From Neocallimastix lanati (nom. inval.) (lineage: Eukaryota > Neocallimastigomycota > Neocallimastigomycetes > Neocallimastigales > Neocallimastigaceae): a DNA stretch of 64,000 nt. The position numbers and the translations under genes are program-made. The stretch lies in assembly GCA_016946835.1 (NCBI GenBank), contig JACVTC010000031.1, forward strand, positions 216,501 through 280,500, written 5' to 3'. This document shows, one piece after another, positions 23,219 through 32,882 of the stretch (positions are counted from its first letter, which is position 1; each line of letters begins with the position of its first letter). The notes beneath the pieces were generated by a model. That model saw nothing but the letters and a program-made list of their open reading frames with translations. It did no database searches and was not told the origin of the DNA.

Positions 23219-23986
23219 TGTAAAGAGTTCTATCAGAAACAGATTACAAATAACAAATTTTAACACAAAAATAAAAAAACACGTAATAAAAATTCGTTTT
23301 TTTAAATAAAATAATCTTTATTAATTAAAAAAATTAAATCTCTTTTTTGTTATTAACTATCATATAGTCAATAACTAATACATCGATTTAATTATAGAAA
23401 TTTACATGTATTTATATTTTTTCATTATTACATTATAATATATTATTTCTATCTAATTTACATATATTACTATTTAGTTATAAACAAAATATTTATTAAT
23501 AATTTTATTAAATAATAATTAACTAAACTAAACAATAATTAATTTAATAAACTTTCAACTTATTTACAATAATAATTAAATTCAATAACAACTCATTTAT
23601 TATATATTTATTATATAAATATTATTAATACTAATGTTTATATATTTACAATTCAAAACTATTTTTGTAAACTATTTAAACTAATTTTAACTATTTAAAA
23701 CTATTCCGAAATTAATTTTAAAGTATTTTAAACTAACTAAACTAAATTAACTAAGTTAAATAGAATAACTATTTTAAATAAACTAAACTAAATTAACTAA
23801 CTTAAATAAATTATTTAGATTTAAGTTATTATCCAAAATTATTTAAATAATAATTTTTCCTTTATGAAAAGTTTACATAAATTTATAATTAATTTTCATA
23901 TACGTAAATCATAAATTTATGTAATTTTATTACATTAATTAATTATGTAATAATTAATTTATTAAAGATTTTATTAAATCTTTACA
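23219..23986 (-). repeat. 3' LTR of the chromovirus
   Basis: 768 bp with plus-strand ends TGTAAAGAG...TCTTTACA. Apart from two apparent substitutions (near 23512 and 23861) it is identical to 29616-30383. It is extremely A/T-rich and contains an inverted terminal TGTAAAGA/TCTTTACA. Confidence 0.97.
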
Positions 23987-23998
23987 TTCTCGCCCTTT
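23987..23998 (-). other. Polypurine tract (plus-strand primer)
   Basis: The minus strand reads AAAGGGCGAGAA and abuts the 3' LTR. It overlaps the last base of the gag-pol stop codon (23997-23999). Position and composition are those of a polypurine tract. Confidence 0.85.
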
Positions 23999-26900
23999 AA
24001 GTTGAGCTCCTGCGAACTATAGAGTTCAATCTCCGGGAAGGAATGTCAATTATAAATGGTTGATATTTATGCCTAATGTATTCTTCATTAAAATCTTTAT
24101 CACCATCATCAACCACATTATTTCGTTTATTCCTTTTAGATTTACGAAAGTACTCTTGAATTAGCTGTCTATCGTAAATTTGATCTTCATCGATCCAAGA
24201 ATCTTCAACAGAATCTAGGCCTTTCCAAGATACGAGGAAACGATTTTTTCCTCTATATGTCCTCATATCAATAATTCTTTCAGGAATCTTATCTATGGTA
24301 TCGGTAGTTAACTTAATATTCTTTCTTTTCCTATTATTTCTATTAGCAAATTCATTTTCATAAAATGGTTCCAGTAAAGATACATGGAAAACAGGGTGAC
24401 AACGCATATTACTTGGTAATTTGAGTTCGTAGGCTAATGAACTAACTTTCTTCACAATTTCAAATGGACCAAGCATTTGGTCTGCTAATTTCCTTTTTAC
24501 ATTCTTAGTTGTATTTCCTTTGAGTAACCAAACTTTTTTACCAACTTCAAAATCTGGCGAGGTTGATCTTTTGAAATCGGCATACTTTTTATAAGTTTCT
24601 TTAGCTGACTCTAAATTTTCCTTTAAAAATTTAATATTTTCATTTATATCTTTCACTCTAACATCAGCTCTATGAGGACTATCTGAAGAAGGAATTTCTA
24701 AACTAAATTTTGGATTAAATCCATAGTTTGCAAAAAATGGTGATTGACTGATTGATTGTTGCAGAGTATTATTATAAGCAAATTCGGCAAAAGGCAACAA
24801 GTCAACCCAATTATTTTGTTTTTCATTTATGAAACAACGGAGATATTGTTCCAATATTCCGTTCACCCTCTCCGTTTGACCATCAGTCTGCGGATGGTTC
24901 GAAGTGGAGAATGACAACTTAATGTTTAATAATTCGCAAAGACGATTCCAAAAATCAGAAGTAAATTGCGTACCTCTATCCGAAACAATGGAATCAGGAA
25001 AGCCATGTAACCTAAAGATATGGTTAATAAAAGAATCGGCAGCAATTGAAGCAGTAGGAAGACAACGTAAAGGAATAAAATGTGCCATTTTAGTCAATCT
25101 ATCTACAACAGTCATGACAGTGGTCATATCTTTGGATTTCGGTAATTCAACAATAAAATCCATGGAGATGTCTGACCATGGTCTGTCGGGGGTAGACAAA
25201 GGAGATAAAAGACCGTAGGGTTTATGTCTTGGAACTTTAGCTTTGCAGCAAGTTTCACAGGACTTAACAAACTTTTTAACATCATTACGTAACTTAGGCC
25301 ACCAAAAGTTACGATTAATCAAATCAAATGTTTTGCGTACACCGAAATGACCAGCAGTAACAGAGTCATGGTGTATTTCAAGAACTCTTGTGCGAAGATT
25401 CTGAGGGACATAAATTAAGTTATCAAAAAGTAAGAAACCTTCCTTATCAATTTTACACTTATCAATAAATTTAATAGGTGGATTAACATTACTATTATTT
25501 AAAATAAATGATTTAATTTTTATAAAAAGATCATCATTATTTAAAGATTTCAAAATAGAATTAATTAAGGACTCGTCACATGAGTTACGATTAATAACAC
25601 AACAAGAAACATCACGAGAACAATCAAATAAATGATCACTTCTTCTTGACAAAATATCTGGTTTACCAGATTTTTTACCAGAACGATACACAAGATTAAA
25701 ATCGAAACGAGAAAGAAATTCATACCAACGAATTTGTCGTTGAGAAAGTAGCTCAGGCTTCCTAGGAAAAGTAAGGTTTTTATGATCGGTATAAATAGTA
25801 AATGGATGGCGAGCACCTTCAAGGTAATGACGCCATTCTTCCAAAGCAACTTTAATTGCAAGAAGCTCTTTATCATAAATGGGGTAATTTAGTTGAGATT
25901 TGGTTAGACTGGTAGAAATAAAAGCAATTGGGTGTAACTGACCATCAAATTCTTGGGAAAGTATAGCTCCAACAGCGAAATTAGAAGCATCAGTTTCCAC
26001 AATGAAAGGTTTGTTACTATCAGGATTTCTTAAAATTGGAGCAGAAGTAAAAAGTTCTTTTAATTTATCAAAGGATTTTTGTTGATCAGAACCCCAGAGA
26101 AATGGAACATTTTTCCTGGTAAGTTTATGTAAGGGCCGCGCAATCTTAGCAAAATCCTTGATAAAAATTCTATAATAATTACATAATCCAATAAATGATT
26201 GTATTTCCTTTACATTAGAAGGAACAGGCCAATCTAGGATAGCTTTAACCTTTTCAGGATCAACTTTCAAACCATCTTTTGATAAAATGTAACCAAGGAA
26301 AGAGGTTTCAGTAACATCGAATTCACATTTCTCTAATTTAATGTACAAGTTATTTTCTAATAATTTTTTAAGCACCTTTTTAACGTGTTCATGATGTTTC
26401 TCTAAACTATTCGAATAAATTAATATGTCATCAATGTAAGAAATAACAAAATCATCTAAGTAATCGCTAAGAACATCATTTATAAAATGCTGGAAGGTGG
26501 CTGGAGCATTTTTTAAGCCAAAAGGCATAACTAAATATTCAAAATGACCATATCTAGTACGAAATGCAGTCTTGTACTCATCACCTTCTTTAATTCTTAC
26601 TAAATTATAGGCAGACTTTAAGTCCAACTTGGTAAAATATTTTGCACCTTTAACTCTATCTAATAATTCACTTATTAAAGGAAGAGGATAAGAATTACGG
26701 ATGGTCATTTCATTCAATTTTCTATAATCAACACATAATCTCAATGAACCATCTTTCTTTTTAACAAATAATACAGGTGCACCAGCGGGTGACTTAGATT
26801 TCCTAATGAATCCTTTTTCTAAATTTTCTTTTATATACTTTTTTAGTTCATCTCGTTCTGCCTCAGTTAAGGGATATATTGGACCATAAAATAAATTTGA

Positions 26901-28880
26901 ATTATCCTTTAATCTTATTTCACAATCATATTCACGATGTGGAGGGAGTACGTTGCAATTTCTTTCATTGAATACTTCTGCGTAATTGTTATAAATAGGA
27001 GGTATTCCTATAATTTTTTGATTTAATTTATTCTCAAAATTACTAATTTTTAAACAATTACAGATACAACACAAATTTTTCACAGAACACTTTTTAGAAA
27101 TATACTTTTTATTTTCATCTTTATTAAAATTATCATTATGATTACAATTTTTTGTTACATTATTACATAAAATATCAATTTTACAAATTTTATTTAATTC
27201 ATCTAAATTAATATTATTACTATCACTAAATTCATAAATTTCATCATCATTATCAAACATAAAACTATCATTTACATCACTATCATAATTAATTATACAA
27301 AAATTTTTTACATCATTAAGTTCTTCTTTTTCACTACAAGTTTTAATACGAGTACGACGACCTCTAATCGTAATTTCTTCATCAGAATCCATATCGGAAT
27401 CAGATTCGAAGGAATACTTACGCTTAGGATTATTTTTTTCCTTTGTTACGGAAAGTTCTTCATATGGTTCCTTTCCTTTAGTAGAAATTTTATTTAACTT
27501 CTTTTTATTCTTATTTTTTCTATTTCTTTTCCCTACATTACAGTGTCGAGCACAGTATCCTGAACTGAAAGAGATTTTCTTTGAATCATGGTAGTTAATA
27601 GGGCAATGTTTTTCAATCCAAGGGAGTCCTAAAATGATATCTACATCGGGGATACGAAGGGCGTATAATTGAATAACTTCCAAGTGATTCTTAAAACGGA
27701 GGATACATTTTTCTGTCATTTTCTTAACAGTAGATAAACCATAACCAAGACCAGCAACTTTAAAGGAATTATCAGCATTGATCAAATTGATTTTATTAAC
27801 CCTAGCAAATTCAGGATGCATGCAGTTAATGTCAGAACCTGAGTCAATAAGAACCTTCACTTTAGTTTCTTCGGAATTGTTGGTTTTAATGTAGAAATCA
27901 AGGATATTTGTTTTACCTTTAAAGAACATATTTTCTTTTTCAACAATATCAAGAATTCTGTAAACATTTTCATTTTCACAAATCTTTTTAATTCGTCTGA
28001 CAGAAGAAGTCGGCGCAGAGGAAGAAGTTGAAGCTGCTTCTGTATCAGATGCTCTATTGATGAGTTTTATATTTTTTGGTCTTTTCTTGTTAGGGCAATT
28101 GAACTGTAAATGCCCAGCCTTACCACAAACGAAGCATAAGCCCTTTCTTTTTCGTTCTTCCCTAAAAGGGTTATTTTGCTCATTGTAATTTTTTCTGTGA
28201 GAGGGAAAGTATCTAGTAGCAGTTTGACCCTTTTTAATTCGGTAAAGATCGACATCCATGGAGTCATTTTGGTTGTAGTTCCGTCTGTCCTGATGAGTAA
28301 GATAATATTCTCTAAGATCGTTTCTTTTTGTTAGATTTTCAATCGTTACGGCCTCTCTAAATAAGTTTTCCAAATTGTCTGGGTTTGGATTAACAATAGC
28401 AAGTTTTTCTCTCATCTTATAATGGAGACCTTTTATGAACATGTATATCTTGGCCGGTTCATTAAAGTCGGAGTATTGACTTATTTTTTGGAACTCGGAG
28501 ATATACTCTACAACATGTCCATATTTAAATTGGCGTATGTTACACAATTTTCCGTTAGCAATAACAGCTTCTACATCAGGGTCTCCGAAATTTCTACGAA
28601 GTTCAGCAATAAAATTTCCATAATTTCCTAAGACAGGATTGTTATTCCTTCTAAGGCATGAAGCCCAATTTAAAGCTTTTCCTGTTAAATAGGAGATTAC
28701 AAACATTACTCTTCTCCTATCATCGGGGAATCTATGAGGATTCACCTCAATTGCCAATTCCACTCGAGTTAAAAAACCATCAAGATCCTTTGTAGATCCA
28801 GAAAATAACGGTGGATCGTTAATAATTTTCAGTTGAGTAGCAGGATGAATCGGTAGTTGGTTTGGTTGTTGACCCTCCAT
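23997..28880 (-). CDS. Gag-Pol polyprotein of a chromodomain-bearing Ty3/gypsy element
   Basis: A single 1,627-residue ORF without internal frameshift, as in Tf1-like elements. Domains in order: Gag (about 20-200) with the zinc knuckle [14 protein letters not shown] (249-262); aspartic protease DSG (346-348); reverse transcriptase (about 690-880) with [15 protein letters not shown] and catalytic YIDD (815-818); RNase H (about 955-1080; Asp964, [9 protein letters not shown], TDHKN); integrase with the HHCC finger (His1171, His1178, Cys1208, Cys1211) and DDE (Asp1241, Asp1301, Glu1337); GPF module (1471-1473); chromodomain (about 1533-1580, [15 protein letters not shown]). Between protease and RT lies an unusual 160-residue basic then acidic, Asn-rich linker ending in a Cys cluster (598-609). 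The start ATG is the first in the open frame; about 24 codons upstream are open but lack ATG. The chromodomain should guide integration to particular chromatin. Confidence 0.97.
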   Translation of the reverse strand: [1627 protein letters not shown]

Positions 28881-28958
28881 GTTATCATCAAGATTAAGGT
28901 TTTGAAATATGCGATTTAGTTCTTCCAGATTGTTAATGTTAAAGTGACGTTAATAATT

Positions 28959-28961
<3 letters not shown>

Positions 28962-28989
<28 letters not shown>
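28962..28989 (-). other. 28-nt poly(A) tract in the chromovirus leader
   Basis: An uninterrupted T28 on the plus strand, A28 in the RNA, ends about 80 nt upstream of the gag-pol start codon. Its role is unknown. It could be a retained A-run from a template switch, or a translation-favouring A-rich leader; both are guesses. Confidence 0.8.
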
Positions 28990-29220
28990 GATCTCTTATT
29001 ATTAATTATACAAGTTATTAATATGTCTATATTTAATATCGTAAAGTCGTTCAGACTCTATCCACTTGAAAAGGTGTCGAACGAGTAAACGAAGAAAATA
29101 TAGAATAATATAACTATTATTAATATTTCAACCTGAATAGCAACAATAATAAGAGTCCAAAATCAGTAAGGGTTAACAATGCTTAAGAGCAATAAAAATC
29201 TATGTTAAAAGTCAAAATTA

Positions 29221-29575
29221 TAGAGTCCTAAATCAGTAGAAAGTAGAGTCCTAAAGTAGAGTCCTAAATCAGTAGAAAGTAGAGTCCTAAAGTATAGTCC
29301 TAAATCAGTAGAAAGTAGAGTCCTAAAGTAGAGTCCTAAATCAGTAGAAAGTAGAGTCCTAAAGTAGAGTCCTAAATCAGTAGAAAGTAGAGTCCTAAAG
29401 TAGAGTCCTAAATCAGTAGAAAGTAGAGTCCTAAAGTAGAGTCCTAAATCAGTAGAAAGTAGAGTCCTAAAGTAGAGTCCTAAATCAGTAGAAAGTAGAG
29501 TCCTAAAGTAGAGTCCTAAATCAGTAGAAAGTAGAGTCCTAAAGTAGAGTCCTAAATCAGTAGAAAGTTTTATTA
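29221..29575 (-). repeat. 36-bp minisatellite in the chromovirus 5' leader
   Basis: About 9.6 nearly perfect head-to-tail copies of a 36-bp unit. The plus-strand unit is TAGAGTCCTAAATCAGTAG, then AAAG, then TAGAGTCCTAAAG, so each unit is itself a nested duplication of TAGAGTCCTAAA. One unit near 29292 has a single change (TATAGTCC). The array lies between the primer-binding site and the A-tract, in the place of a packaging or leader region, and does not code. Confidence 0.95.
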
Positions 29576-29604
29576 TTTGTAACGTGTTTCTTTTTATTTA
29601 AAAG

Positions 29605-29615
29605 GTATTAGTTAT
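29605..29615 (-). other. Self-primer binding site (11 nt, Tf1-type)
   Basis: Immediately inside the 5' LTR the minus strand reads ATAACTAATAC, with no TGG as for a tRNA primer. It is exactly complementary to GTATTAGTTAT on the minus strand at 29778-29768 inside the LTR. The match stops at 11 nt at both ends. In Tf1, the first 11 nt of the mRNA fold back on the site next to the LTR to prime reverse transcription. The same geometry here predicts transcription start at 29778. Confidence 0.8.
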
Positions 29616-30383
29616 TGTAAAGAGTTCTATCAGAAACAGATTACAAATAACAAATTTTAACACAAAAATAAAAAAACACGTAATAAAAATTCGTTTTTTT
29701 AAATAAAATAATCTTTATTAATTAAAAAAATTAAATCTCTTTTTTGTTATTAACTATCATATAGTCAATAACTAATACATCGATTTAATTATAGAAATTT
29801 ACATGTATTTATATTTTTTCATTATTACATTATAATATATTATTTCTATCTAATTTACATATATTACTATTTAGTTATAAACAAAATATTTATTAATAAT
29901 TTTATTAAATGATAATTAACTAAACTAAACAATAATTAATTTAATAAACTTTCAACTTATTTACAATAATAATTAAATTCAATAACAACTCATTTATTAT
30001 ATATTTATTATATAAATATTATTAATACTAATGTTTATATATTTACAATTCAAAACTATTTTTGTAAACTATTTAAACTAATTTTAACTATTTAAAACTA
30101 TTCCGAAATTAATTTTAAAGTATTTTAAACTAACTAAACTAAATTAACTAAGTTAAATAGAATAACTATTTTAAATAAACTAAACTAAATTAACTAACTT
30201 AAATAAATTATTTAGATTTAAGTTATTATCCAAAATTATTTAAATAATAATTTTTTCTTTATGAAAAGTTTACATAAATTTATAATTAATTTTCATATAC
30301 GTAAATCATAAATTTATGTAATTTTATTACATTAATTAATTATGTAATAATTAATTTATTAAAGATTTTATTAAATCTTTACA
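29616..30383 (-). repeat. 5' LTR of the chromovirus (promoter-bearing)
   Basis: 768 bp, nearly identical to 23219-23986. If the RNA starts at 29778 (see the self-primer site), U3 is about 605 bp and R-U5 about 163 bp. The right edge abuts the ACACA duplication at 30384-30388. Confidence 0.97.
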
Positions 30384-30660
30384 ACACATAGCATCCTAGT
30401 GTAGTTGTATAGCCTATACTGAGAGGGTTACGAGTTCAATTTCTGTAGGATGGCATGGATGTTATTTGGCAAGACATGTCTACTGGAGCTACCTCTACTT
30501 AGGAATTTGGAGCGCCAACGTCGTACTGATATAGTATAAGATATATATACCAAAGTATATATGTTCTATAGACGCCCATATATATAATATGGGATAGACA
30601 TGTGAATTCATATGTGTAAAAAACCTATTTATATATCTCTACAATACGGTTACGGTAATA
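30384..30660 (+). mobile_element. SINE copy a, 3' half
   Basis: Starts with the ACACA duplication and continues the SINE interrupted at 23218. CTGAGAGGGTT (about 30418) and GGAGCGCCAACG (about 30511) match the middle and 3' parts of the SINE at 33665-34238. TACGGTTACGGTAA near 30645 matches the tail (CTACGGTCGTTAA). No poly(A) remains. Confidence 0.6.
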
Positions 30661-31506
30661 TATAAATAGTAATTGAAATGTGAACAACAAATTTTAATTT
30701 TTGAAATTCAATTTACAGTCATAATTTAAGTCTTATAAAAATATTATTTTGTAATTTTTATTATTATTTAATGTTTTATTTATAAATTATATATAAAATA
30801 AAGGGTTTAATCCTATTATTAAGATGTTATAATAACATTTAAAGTTTTAGTTATAATATAAAAAATTAATATTTTAAATAATATTAATTTAAATATAAAT
30901 TTATAAAATAAAACATTTTAATAATAAAATATAAAAATTTAAAAATATAAAAATATAATATTAATAGAAAAATATAAAAATATAATATCAATAATAAAAT
31001 ATAAAATATAAAAATATAATATCAATAATAAAATATAAAATATAAAAATATAATATAAATATTAATAATAAAATATATAAAAATAAGTTTATAAGGAAAA
31101 TAATTATTTATCATTTTCCTTGTAACATGATTGTCAAAAAAAAAAAATTATATAAAAATATTTTATTTTTTATTGACCTTTTTAATTTTTATTTATTTAT
31201 TTATTTACTTATTTATTTATACATTTATTTCTTTTTTACTTAAAATTATATTAAATTTTATGGCGTAATAATATAAATTTTAAAAGCCACAAATAAATAG
31301 ATGGCTTATTAAAATTTCTAAAAAAAAATTGGCCTTTAGGACCACATTCCTAAATAAACGAATATATAAATTTTAAATTTTTTATTTATATTCATTTATT
31401 TCGTATTTGTATTAATGGCTAGAACAATTTAGCGCCACATATTGAAATGTATAATATTTACATTCATTATTATAATAAGGGTTAGATTATTATTATTTGA
31501 AATTAA
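30661..31506. other. A/T-rich DNA with short tandem repeats and MITE-like scraps
   Basis: 30890-31075 repeats an AATAATAAAATATAAAAATAT motif imperfectly (about 25-35 bp spacing). 31258-31450 has TGGCGTAATAATATAAATTTT at one end and AGCGCCACAT..TGAAATG at the other, resembling eroded termini of the GCATTTCGCC DNA-transposon group. No gene is seen. Confidence 0.4.
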
Positions 31507-31777
31507 ACGAATCTGCATTTCACAATGTGGCGCATTTTTTTAAAAATTAATAAGTAAATGAATAATAAATATTCTTTGTTGTATATATTTTATTAATGTT
31601 TAATTGTTAAAATAATTTTTTATAAAAAAAAAACATATTCTATAATTCTTTTTTAATAGATTATATTATTATTTCCTTTGAAATAATTATTTAATAATAT
31701 TTAAATGTAAAAATATATTATTGATTGTTTTAGTTAATTACAAAATCCAATTCACAATTTTTTTTTTTTAATTCGAA

Positions 31778-32495
31778 CAAGATTCTATCCTGGTTGTTAG
31801 TTCGTAATTTTTCGCAAAGAGGTTTTTACGGGAAGTGGTGCATTTCGCCAAATTGCATTTCGCCAGGTTACATTTCGCCAAAATTTTTGAAAGAATATGG
31901 CGTATTAAAAAATATGGTATTTCGCCAGATTAAAAATTATTAAATAAATAAATAAATAAAATTAAATATTATTAATATTGAATAAAAACAATTTTAAAAA
32001 AAATTATTTTGTTTAATATTTATTTATTTATTCATTTATTTATATCAATATTCCACTTGTCGAAATGCAACTTAGGAAATGTAATTTGGGGAAATGCCAC
32101 TCTCCCGTTTTTACGGAATATGATAGTTAGGGTCACAGGTAAGTATATTCCCCTTATATATTCGAATAGATGATAAACAAATTATGAGGGTAAGGTATAT
32201 GATTTCATGAATCTATGTAGATATATTCTACTAAATTTCAATCTTTCTGACAATTACGCTGTTGCCGGAGAGCTAATACGAAATTCTATGAGTTAGGTTA
32301 TGCTGGCCTCGCTTCAAAGAAAAATTCTCAGCAATAATATGCATGTCAGTGCTCCAAAGTTGAATACTCAGTAAGGTCGTCAAATAAGAACAATTCTACC
32401 TTTATAAAAGGAAGTGTGTGATTACCTCAATATTCCCATTGCTCTGAGAGAGGGGCTGAAACCAAAGGCGGTACACACCAAAAATTGATTTTTTT
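31778..32495 (+). mobile_element. SINE copy b, split by a MITE
   Basis: The head TATCCTGGTTGTTAGTTCGTAA (31788 on, given here in spaced form TATCCTGG TTGTTAG) matches the head of the complete SINE (TATCCTGG CTGTTAAG). After the MITE, GTTAGGGTCACAGGTAAGTAT (32126-32146) matches GTTAGGGTTTTCAGGTAAGTAT. The rest to about 32490 is G+C-richer unique SINE body, more diverged. The 3' end has no poly(A), so the right boundary is approximate. Confidence 0.55.
31832..32106. mobile_element. MULE-type MITE (family II) with 10-bp target duplication
   Basis: A 275-bp element is flanked by perfect GTTTTTACGG direct repeats at 31822-31831 and 32107-32116. Its ends are inverted: GAAGTGGTGCATTTCGCC on the left, GGGAGAGTGGCATTTCCCC as the complement of the right, and each is followed by a second GCATTTCG/TACATTTC motif. 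It is noncoding. The 9-11-bp duplication is typical of Mutator-like elements, and the end motif matches the MULE transposase copies in this window. Confidence 0.85.
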
Positions 32496-32882
32496 ATTAA
32501 GAATTATTTTAACTAATAATTAATTGTAATTAGACAAATTTTATTGATCATTTTCATTTGGTCATTTTGTTATTCAATTATATATTTAAATATGTTAATT
32601 ACATTTTTTTTATTTATTTAATTATTTATTATTTATTTAATTATTTAATTGTTTATTTAATTATTTAATTATTTATATATCTATTTATGACTGCATGGAA
32701 TCTCTTAAAAATGTTTTTAAAACCTTTATTTTAAAATTTATATAAGCCCCATTGCGAAATGCACTATCACATTCGATTGGAGTGTTGTATTTCGGAACGT
32801 GACTTATAAATAAAATTTTGGTTTGCAATTTAAAGCTCTATATTTTTTTTTTCTTTTTTAAATAATTATAAATAAATAAAAG

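Larger units (their letters stand above)
23219..30383 (-). mobile_element. Complete Ty3/gypsy chromovirus (Tf1/sushi type) LTR retrotransposon
   Basis: A 7,165-bp element in minus orientation is bounded by two 768-bp LTRs with TG...CA ends and flanked by the 5-bp duplication ACACA (23214-23218 and 30384-30388). The order on the minus strand is: 5' LTR, self-primer site, 36-bp minisatellite leader, 28-nt A-tract, single gag-pol ORF, polypurine tract, 3' LTR. By eye the LTRs differ at only two positions, so the insertion is very recent. With one uninterrupted ORF and all cis elements, it looks able to transpose. It lies within a SINE copy. Confidence 0.97.
31507..32780. mobile_element. MITE family I copy, split by a SINE
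   Basis: Left part 31507-31760 starts TGCATTTCACAATGTGGCGC. Right part about 32590-32780 ends GCCCCATTGCGAAATGCAC, which is the inverted terminus. Both parts align in order with the uninterrupted copy at 33303-33635. The intervening DNA (about 31770-32500) is a SINE that itself contains another MITE. Confidence 0.5.

Noticed and set aside
23219-23226. tRNA primer-binding site for the chromovirus
   Set aside because: No TGG or tRNA 3'-end complement was seen next to the 5' LTR; the self-primer explains the site better.
24904-25218. 104-codon plus-strand ORF
   Set aside because: Antisense to the integrase domain of the chromovirus polyprotein.
29221-29575. CRISPR-like array of 36-bp repeats
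   Set aside because: The units are contiguous with no spacers, lie inside an LTR retrotransposon leader of a eukaryote, and there are no cas genes. It is a minisatellite.
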